A stretch of DNA of 64,000 bases from Thiomicrospira pelophila DSM 1534 (GTDB lineage: Bacteria; Pseudomonadota; Gammaproteobacteria; Thiomicrospirales; Thiomicrospiraceae), in NCBI RefSeq assembly GCF_000711195.1, contig NZ_JOMR01000001.1, positions 1,612,001-1,676,000 on the forward strand, read 5' to 3'. This document shows positions 58,221 to 64,000 of this stretch, in pieces. The notes below the pieces were generated by a model. It saw nothing but the letters and a program-made list of their open reading frames with translations, had not been told where the DNA came from and did not search any database. The position numbers and the translations under genes are program-made. Numbering within the stretch: the stretch's first letter is position 1; the number at the start of each line of letters is the position of its first letter.

Positions 58221-58743
58221 CTATCGGAAATACTGATAAGAAAGCATCAAGCTTGAACGTTCTTCATCGCTTGCTTCAAGACGAATTGCATGCTTGGGTG
58301 TCAAGAAGTAACTAGCTTTTAAATAAGGCCGCGTTGTCCAATCTTCCGCATCTAAATCATAACTTTGCGCAACTTCAAACCAAACCTTAAATCGCTCTTG
58401 CTGGTAATACCAAGCTAAGTAAGGCTCTGCATAAACCAACGATTCATTATTGGGTTGGACTCGAATATTTGCACCATATAAATATTTAGCGTTATCAATT
58501 GTAAACCCGTCAAATAGGCCAGTTTTAATATTGGCCGCCAATTCATCAGTTTGATTACGCTTTACACCAAGCTGAACCGTCCACGCCCACTCTTTTTGCT
58601 CCGCTTCAACCGGGTTAAATGCAGGCATTTTTCTTAAGCGAATCAGGTCAACCCCTTCAAGCTCAACCTCGTCTTCATTGACACGCAATTTTGCATCAAA
58701 CACAACCAATTCACTGCCTTGCAGACTATTCAAACTAACGGTG
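58221..58743 (-). pseudogene. Out-of-frame C-terminal part of the DUF4105 gene
   Basis: About 174 residues that continue the upstream DUF4105 protein in another frame. The only initiator codon nearby is a TTG at 58733 without a ribosome-binding site. Content is that of an outer-membrane-like strand-rich tail ending in LMLSYQYFR. Dropping one base from the T8 run at 58748-58755 joins the parts as WSPFFYDTVSLNSLQG, a natural continuation. It is best viewed as one broken or slippage-expressed gene. Confidence 0.75.
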
Positions 58744-60078
58744 TCATAAAAAAAATGGTGACCAATTTAAACTTAATGATTGTGCATTATTAGGTTGGTC
58801 GCTGTGACGCATTCCAACACCAAACATCATAGGCGGAGAGGTTTCCTGTGGCGATGGTAAAGCCGGAATATCAATCTCATCTTCTGGCGCAACGGGTAAG
58901 GCTAGCCGCTTGAGTAGAACTTGTCGTTTCAGTTGTTTAAAGGTGTGGTTTTTGTCATCCATTATTCCTACATCTTTAAACTCATAATAGCTAATTAAGC
59001 TGTTGAGAATCTTAATTTTAGATGCCTGATCTAACTCAGCCAACTCAAAATCTCCTAACTCGATTGCACGATTAAACGAGATTAATTCCAAATCATTTAG
59101 ATCATCTAGACGCGCATATAAATTACGTTGATAGGAAGGTACAAAACTTATGTCGCGAATATAATTACCCGACTTTTTTTGGTTAATATCCTCAATTCGG
59201 TTAAAGAGTTCGACTGGTGCGTACCAAAGGCTAGATCGACTAGTTAAGTGATCATCGCCTTCAACCAATTCCAATACTTCCGCAATTCGAAAAGCGCAAT
59301 TTTTAGTCAAAAAATAATAATCAAACTTTTTACCCGCGACTTCCCATAAATGGCTTATGATCAAATGACGCTCATATTCTGACAAATTAAGCTCATAGTC
59401 CCACATGTCACGAAACTCAGTACGTGAATAAACCATATCTTGCGAGTAATAATGTCCATCTGAAAAGCCCGATTCATACCCACCGAGAATGCCTTTATAG
59501 ATATATCGAAGAATCGGTTCATCGTCAGGCACTAATGCGCCATAATTAAACGTCAAATCCAGATAACGAGATGTTTTGTCACTATTAAACTTTAATAACG
59601 AATGACCAAACGTAGAGGCCGGATTCCCAAAGTAACCACTTACCATAATGGCGCTAATTGAGCGCACTTCATCTAATTTAGCCCAACGTTCAAATGATGA
59701 ACAAGCTGGTTGTCTAAACTTGTAATCAGGCAAATTAAGTTGGCGATCCAGCCATAAATAACGAGCCGGGAATTGACACTGTATCAGCATTGAATCATGA
59801 TCACTCAAATCTGAAAAATAGGCTTCTAAGGTTGCAATAAGCTCCTGTTTTGGATCGGTTCGCCCGAAGTCAGCGATAAAAAACGAATCCGTTAAGACTT
59901 CACTACGCATAAGCAGTGGGTCGTAATGCAACAGCTTATGCCAAGTGACATTGTTTTGCAGTTTTAATGCCAGTGCACGCTCAACATAATGCTCACCGGA
60001 AGATTGACTAATGGCAATGCTTGAAAATAGCAGTGAGGCTAAGGGAAGAAAAAGAGGGGGAACCCGAAAAAAAAACAT
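58744..60078 (-). CDS. DUF4105 (Lnb N-terminal-like) periplasmic protein, frameshifted at 3' end
   Basis: About 444 residues before a TGA at 58744. The start is taken at ATG 60078, which begins a signal peptide (FRVPPLFLPLASLLFSSIAI); the frame opens at 60093. Signatures are SGYFGNPASTFGHSLLKF, the YYSQDMVYSRTEFRDMWDYEL block and LTKNCAFRIAEVLEL, with a possible Cys-His catalytic pair of the NlpC/P60-like fold. Full-length relatives are near 600 residues, so the product is truncated. It follows a DUF3015 gene, a frequent neighbour, from which a terminator hairpin separates it. Confidence 0.85.
   Translation of the reverse strand: MFFFRVPPLFLPLASLLFSSIAISQSSGEHYVERALALKLQNNVTWHKLLHYDPLLMRSEVLTDSFFIADFGRTDPKQELIATLEAYFSDLSDHDSMLIQCQFPARYLWLDRQLNLPDYKFRQPACSSFERWAKLDEVRSISAIMVSGYFGNPASTFGHSLLKFNSDKTSRYLDLTFNYGALVPDDEPILRYIYKGILGGYESGFSDGHYYSQDMVYSRTEFRDMWDYELNLSEYERHLIISHLWEVAGKKFDYYFLTKNCAFRIAEVLELVEGDDHLTSRSSLWYAPVELFNRIEDINQKKSGNYIRDISFVPSYQRNLYARLDDLNDLELISFNRAIELGDFELAELDQASKIKILNSLISYYEFKDVGIMDDKNHTFKQLKRQVLLKRLALPVAPEDEIDIPALPSPQETSPPMMFGVGMRHSDQPNNAQSLSLNWSPFFL
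58748..58755 (-). other. T8 homopolymer that shifts the DUF4105 reading frame
   Basis: Eight Ts on the coding (minus) strand at the point where the frame changes. Seven Ts would restore one continuous gene. Confidence 0.8.
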
Positions 60079-60094
60079 ATTTATTTCAACCATA

Positions 60095-60122
60095 AAAAAG
60101 GCAAGCTATTGCTTGCCTTTTT
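60095..60122 (-). terminator. Terminator between DUF3015 and DUF4105 genes
   Basis: A 12-bp stem (AAAAAGGCAAGC with its complement) and 4-nt loop. On the minus strand the T run leads straight into the first possible start codon (60093) of the DUF4105 gene, so DUF4105 expression would need read-through. Confidence 0.88.
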
Positions 60123-60141
60123 GAACTGACTCAATCTGTAA

Positions 60142-60645
60142 TTAGATAGAGCATGAACCAGCAGCGCGCTGGCTTAATTGACTATGCAATACTTCCGCTT
60201 GCTCAAAACGCGTTTGTGTTGCGTAGCTATCCGCTGATACTGATGCCGCTAAATCAGCACGTAAACCCTGTGAAACTTGTGCATGTGACTTCGCATCACA
60301 ACCCGCAACATTTAACAACGCAGTTAAATGTTGGCCTTCACCTTTTGCCAAATCGGCTTCGATCTGTGGATAGGTTTCAAGAATGAATGCAGCCATTTTA
60401 GCCTTGTTATTTGCACAGCTTTCAGGTGTAGTTAAATTAGAACTGATTGCAGTTGTACCTAAATCCCAAGTAACGTTGGTGATAATCGCCATGACATTAG
60501 CGGTTGATTTATCTTCGATTTGCGCACCAATCAAACCACCTAACCCGCAGTCAGTATAAATCTGACCAAAATCACGATCCTGCGCATGAACTGATGACAT
60601 AGATAGAACCGACGCGGCGGCTACCGCAAATGCTAACTTCTTCAT
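60142..60645 (-). CDS. DUF3015 periplasmic protein
   Basis: 167 residues with a signal peptide (KKLAFAVAAASVLSMSSVHA). The mature part has CGLGGLIGAQIEDKS, NVTWDLGTTAISSN and SCANNKA, the layout of DUF3015, a family of unknown function often encoded beside DUF4105. Four cysteines could form two disulfides. A GGAGAA ribosome-binding site precedes the ATG. Confidence 0.88.
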   Translation of the reverse strand: MKKLAFAVAAASVLSMSSVHAQDRDFGQIYTDCGLGGLIGAQIEDKSTANVMAIITNVTWDLGTTAISSNLTTPESCANNKAKMAAFILETYPQIEADLAKGEGQHLTALLNVAGCDAKSHAQVSQGLRADLAASVSADSYATQTRFEQAEVLHSQLSQRAAGSCSI

Positions 60646-60794
60646 AAAAATTCTCCAAAATATTTAATATTACTGGCTACTAAGCCAGATTTAATTATAA
60701 CAACGTAACTAAAAAAATCTTCTTAATTCTGTCTAAATTACAAAAAAATACACCCGTAAAAATAGTTAATTTGATCAATATCATTAATCTAAAT

Positions 60795-63539
60795 TTAACC
60801 CATTAATTCATGCCATATCGCGCTTGTCTCGGCGCGTTCAATCACAAATTCTTTGGCACTCACTATGGCCTTTTGTTTTTGTAAAGCTAAACGATGATAC
60901 GCACTTCGGTAAGTTCGATAATGATCTTGTAATTTTTCAATCGCGTCGTTCGATAAAATACCCGAATCTTTCAGTTCATCCAAAATTCGCATATTGTCGG
61001 AATAGACCACCAGGCCTGGTTGTTGATGCGCAAAGGCTAAAACCAAATATTGCACGATAAACTCAATATCCACAATCCCGCCAGTTCCATGCTTTAAGTC
61101 AAACTCATGTTCATTTGACTTATCTAACCCTTCTCGCATTTTGCGGCGCATTTCGGCTACTTCAGCTTGAACTTTGGTCGCATCACGTGGCTGAGTTAGG
61201 AAGGCTGTCCTAAACGCTTCAAAATGTGACCTAACTTGATCGGAACCCACCACCGCACGTGCTCGAATTAAAGCTTGATGCTCCCAGTTCCAGGCTTTTT
61301 CTTTCTGATATTGTTCAAAATTCTTTAAGGTTATGACCATCAAACCGCTTGCGCCATTTGGGCGTAAACGTGTGTCAATTTCATACAACTGACCGGCCGG
61401 CATTAAGGTCGTCAGCACCGAAATTATTTTTTGCCCCATGCGGGTAAAAAACGTGGCGTAATCCAGCGATCGTTGATTTTCCTGGCTGGCTTGAGTTTTT
61501 GCATCACTTGCATCCAGGTCGTATAAAAACACCACATCCAAATCTGACCCATAGCCCAACTCAATCCCACCTAGCTTGCCATAACCCAGTACCAAAAATG
61601 GCGACTCAGATTGCCCAGCGGGCAAGCCATGTTTGGCGGTCATTTTCTGCCAAACATAATCATGTGTAACATTTAGCACGGCTTCGGCAATCCAAGTTAA
61701 ATAATCACTCACATGCATCACCGGTACTTGTCCTGTAATATCCCCTGCGCCCACTCGGAATACTTGGGCGTGACGCCAATGACGCAGCTGCAACATAAAT
61801 TGCTCTTCGTCATCACCATAGGTGGTTAATAAGGTTTGCGCTTCAGCGAGTAATTCTTTTAACTCAAGTGGTCGATACAAACTACGCAGGTCCAACAATT
61901 GATCCATCAAGGCCGGATATTTAACCAGCATATCCGTTAACCATGGACTGGCCGCACACAACTTAATTAAATGCGCCAACGCGACTGGGTTTTCTTTTAA
62001 CAACACCAAATACACACTGCGACGTACCACACTTTCAATCACACTTAAGGCACGTTGCAATGCGATTTCTTGGTTATCTTCCTGACCAGCCAATTGTTTT
62101 AATAACAACGGCATTACGTGCTCTAATCGAGTGGTCGCTTCGGCACTCATCTGCCCGACAGAGCGCGCCTTTTTAAATTGGCGCAATAAATTCAAAATTT
62201 CGCCCGGCTTATGGAAACCAAACTGCGTCAAAATCACCAGCGCGTCATCTTCAAGCGGTCCCTTCCATGCCTGTGCCAACGCATCCGTTAAATCGCACAC
62301 ATCGGCTTCCTCAGCAAACACATCGTCAAAGTGCTGTTGTACGATTTGGCGATAGTCATTGAGTTGTTGCATAAACTCCGCATAGTTGGCAAAGCCCATG
62401 GCTTCGGCTAACACTTGTCGTTGCGCTTCGTCATCAGGTAGATCATGAGTTTGTTGGTCGTTCCATTCTTGCAGACGATTTTCGGCACGACGTAAAAACA
62501 CATAGGCCGCTTTAAGCTCCTCAGCATCTTGGGTCGCAATATAATCCTGCTCTGCCAAGTATTGCAGCATGGGTAATAACGAACGCCCTTGTAGCACCTT
62601 ATCTCGGCCACCATGCACCAATTGGAAGGCTTGCACGATAAATTCTATTTCGCGAATGCCGCCCGCCCCCAACTTTATGTTATTTTCCATGCTCTTCTTG
62701 CGCACTTCGGTTTTAATCATTCGCTTTAAATCACGTAACGAATCCATCGCGGTGTAATCGACATAACGGCGATAAACAAACGGACGCAAAATTTCAAATA
62801 ACTCTTGCGCCTTGTCCCTATCCCCTGCTATTGCACGTGCTTTCACTAGTGCATAACGCTCCCACGCTCGGCCATGCATTTCATAATAATGCTCGCTACC
62901 CGCAAAACTTATCGCTAATGGGCCGGCCTCGCCAAATGGACGCAAGCGCATATCCACACGATACACAATGCCTTCGGGCATCATTTCGGTTAGCATTTTG
63001 TTTAGCATCTGCCCTAGTTTGGCGAAAAACTGGTCATTCGACATCGCCCGCGCACCGTCCGTTTGACCGCTTTCAGCGTAAACAAAAATCAAATCAATAT
63101 CGGACGAAAAGTTAAGTTCATAGCCGCCGAGTTTCCCCATTCCCAATACAATTAAAGTTTGAGCTTCACCGGATTCCTGCCCAATTGGTGTGCCGTATTT
63201 TTCGCAGAAACGTGGATACAACCAATCCAATGCGCCTGACACCAAGCCATCCGCCAAATCGGAAACATCACGCATGGTTTCATTCAAATCCGCCAAACCA
63301 GCCAAATCACGCACTGCAATACGCACCATCTGCTCACGTCTGAGTTGGCGTAGCATTTGTTTGAGTGCCAATTCCGACTCACAAGCCAATAAGGCTTCAC
63401 GGCATTCGGCTACCAATTCATTCGGTTGATACAGTCGTTCATAATTGAGCTCGATCAGTTCTGGATAACGCTGATATTCACGTTCGACAAACAAACTCCA
63501 AGGCGTAACCGACTCGATTAATGAACGCGCATCATGCAT
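60795..63539 (-). CDS. glnE: Glutamine synthetase adenylyltransferase/deadenylase
   Basis: Adds and removes AMP on Tyr397 of glutamine synthetase under PII control. 914 residues with two nucleotidyltransferase domains: the N-terminal removase with GMGKLGGYELNFSSDIDLIF and the C-terminal transferase with GYGKLGGIELGYGSDLDVVF, both with intact DxD. It overlaps the upstream methyltransferase gene by 8 nt. An exact palindrome copy near the 3' end encodes Pro-Gly-Leu-Val. Confidence 0.97.
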   Translation of the reverse strand: MHDARSLIESVTPWSLFVEREYQRYPELIELNYERLYQPNELVAECREALLACESELALKQMLRQLRREQMVRIAVRDLAGLADLNETMRDVSDLADGLVSGALDWLYPRFCEKYGTPIGQESGEAQTLIVLGMGKLGGYELNFSSDIDLIFVYAESGQTDGARAMSNDQFFAKLGQMLNKMLTEMMPEGIVYRVDMRLRPFGEAGPLAISFAGSEHYYEMHGRAWERYALVKARAIAGDRDKAQELFEILRPFVYRRYVDYTAMDSLRDLKRMIKTEVRKKSMENNIKLGAGGIREIEFIVQAFQLVHGGRDKVLQGRSLLPMLQYLAEQDYIATQDAEELKAAYVFLRRAENRLQEWNDQQTHDLPDDEAQRQVLAEAMGFANYAEFMQQLNDYRQIVQQHFDDVFAEEADVCDLTDALAQAWKGPLEDDALVILTQFGFHKPGEILNLLRQFKKARSVGQMSAEATTRLEHVMPLLLKQLAGQEDNQEIALQRALSVIESVVRRSVYLVLLKENPVALAHLIKLCAASPWLTDMLVKYPALMDQLLDLRSLYRPLELKELLAEAQTLLTTYGDDEEQFMLQLRHWRHAQVFRVGAGDITGQVPVMHVSDYLTWIAEAVLNVTHDYVWQKMTAKHGLPAGQSESPFLVLGYGKLGGIELGYGSDLDVVFLYDLDASDAKTQASQENQRSLDYATFFTRMGQKIISVLTTLMPAGQLYEIDTRLRPNGASGLMVITLKNFEQYQKEKAWNWEHQALIRARAVVGSDQVRSHFEAFRTAFLTQPRDATKVQAEVAEMRRKMREGLDKSNEHEFDLKHGTGGIVDIEFIVQYLVLAFAHQQPGLVVYSDNMRILDELKDSGILSNDAIEKLQDHYRTYRSAYHRLALQKQKAIVSAKEFVIERAETSAIWHELMG
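61009..61020. repeat. ACCAGGCCTGGT copy inside glnE
   Basis: Exact 12-bp palindrome read in the Pro-Gly-Leu-Val frame on the minus strand; the only copy after 56 kb. Confidence 0.9.
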
Positions 63540-64000
63540 GACTTAACTCCTGGTTTGACTCGCTCGGCGAATCTTTTTTATACACAAATAATTCGGTTTG
63601 ACGCTTATCGGCCAGCTGCCAAATCGCATCGGGAATCACATCCGGTATCGCAAAACTATTACTCACAAATAAAGCGTTGGGCGACATCTCAGCCTGCACC
63701 TTTCGCCAAAGCTGCGCCATAGGCTCGGGAGATAAAAACGCATAGATCAGATTGTATTGCGATAAATCCACCGAGTCGATATTCTGCCTGAATACTTGCC
63801 CGCCGCTCAACAGGCTTTGAAATTTTGCCCACCAATAAGGCAACCAAGCCGTTTCGACACCCACGGATTGGGTCACATTCGTCAAACCATTCATATAAAC
63901 TACGTTATGACCCATGCCACAACCCAGATCAATAAAAAGAACATCAGTACGATCACTTACCAACTCTTTTAAGGCCTGACGCGTAATCTGATTGGTCAGA
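63532..64000 (-). CDS. SAM-dependent methyltransferase-like protein, 5'-truncated
   Basis: The frame is open to the window edge, so the N-terminus is missing; about 155 residues are seen. VLFIDLGCGMGHNVVYM is a SAM-binding motif I, followed by GVETAW (motif II position), YNLIYAFLSPEPMAQLW and FVSNSFAIPD, typical of a class I methyltransferase. The substrate is unknown. It precedes glnE with an 8-nt overlap. Confidence 0.75.
   Translation of the reverse strand, partial: LTNQITRQALKELVSDRTDVLFIDLGCGMGHNVVYMNGLTNVTQSVGVETAWLPYWWAKFQSLLSGGQVFRQNIDSVDLSQYNLIYAFLSPEPMAQLWRKVQAEMSPNALFVSNSFAIPDVIPDAIWQLADKRQTELFVYKKDSPSESNQELSHA

Noticed and set aside
58221-58733. A separate 170-residue gene
   Set aside because: It has only a TTG start without a ribosome-binding site and reads as the direct continuation of the DUF4105 protein after a one-base shift.

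Overview
The window is a chromosomal stretch of a gammaproteobacterium with moderate GC content. It carries no plasmid, phage or insertion-sequence genes, no rRNA or tRNA and no CRISPR array. Gene content and order are typical gammaproteobacterial blocks: mreBCD-mrdA-rodA-dacA-dat-ybeD-lipBA, murU/amgK divergent from lptD-surA-pdxA-rsmA-apaH, gatCAB, and glnA with glnE. The overall style would fit a marine or sulfur-oxidising group such as Thiomicrospira/Hydrogenovibrio relatives, but that placement is a guess.

Layout. 1-2.6 kb: the end of ppc, then panD. 2.7-7.8 kb (minus): pcnB-folK-panB-panC followed by a motA/motB-type stator pair. 7.9-12.6 kb: sufE, htpX and gatCAB. 13-23.3 kb (plus): rod-shape and peptidoglycan genes leading into lipoate synthesis and hslO. 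23.4-27.1 kb: yaaA, a small HicA-like gene, a DUF481 outer-membrane protein, and the murU/amgK muropeptide recycling pair. 27.2-33.9 kb (plus): lptD-surA-pdxA-rsmA-apaH and a small membrane protein. 33.9-37.3 kb: an unusual stand-alone trpB-like gene, a small periplasmic protein, bolA, a voltage-gated cation channel and a ferredoxin. 37.4-46.3 kb (minus): pstC-pstA-pstB-phoU-phoB-phoR plus pstS. 46.6-52 kb: glnA, then olsF-like, plcP-like and agt-like lipid genes. 52-58 kb: an EAL-CBS-GGDEF protein, a chemoreceptor and a secreted alpha/beta hydrolase. 58-64 kb (minus): a frameshifted DUF4105 gene, DUF3015, glnE and the end of a methyltransferase gene.

The strongest unexplained signal is a perfect 12-bp palindrome, ACCAGGCCTGGT. 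I count 16 exact copies and about ten near copies in 64 kb, where chance predicts essentially none. About half lie between genes, where gene-specific flanking bases extend them into perfect 16-36 bp palindromes, mostly at convergent gene ends. The rest lie inside genes and are read in only two of the three possible frames (Gln-Ala-Trp or Pro-Gly-Leu-Val). This resembles the behaviour of DNA-uptake sequences or of the cyanobacterial HIP1 palindrome, but it is a motif I do not recognise.

The second theme is phosphorus. PhoB-box-like 7-4-7 direct repeats sit upstream of pstC, pstS, the ornithine-lipid synthase olsF candidate and the plcP/agt divergent pair (four phased 11-bp repeats at plcP). 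Together they outline a phosphate-starvation regulon that takes up phosphate and would replace phospholipids with ornithine lipids and glycolipids. Nitrogen control is also visible: glnA has a sigma-54-like promoter and NtrC-like half-sites, its product keeps the adenylylation tyrosine Tyr397, and the modifying enzyme glnE is in the same window.

Other points of note are an Hsp33 that lacks two of its four zinc cysteines, a probable AUU start codon for mreC, a channel filter (TFEDWTD) that predicts calcium permeability, PstC and PstA with very large periplasmic insertions, and a T8 tract that splits the DUF4105 gene.
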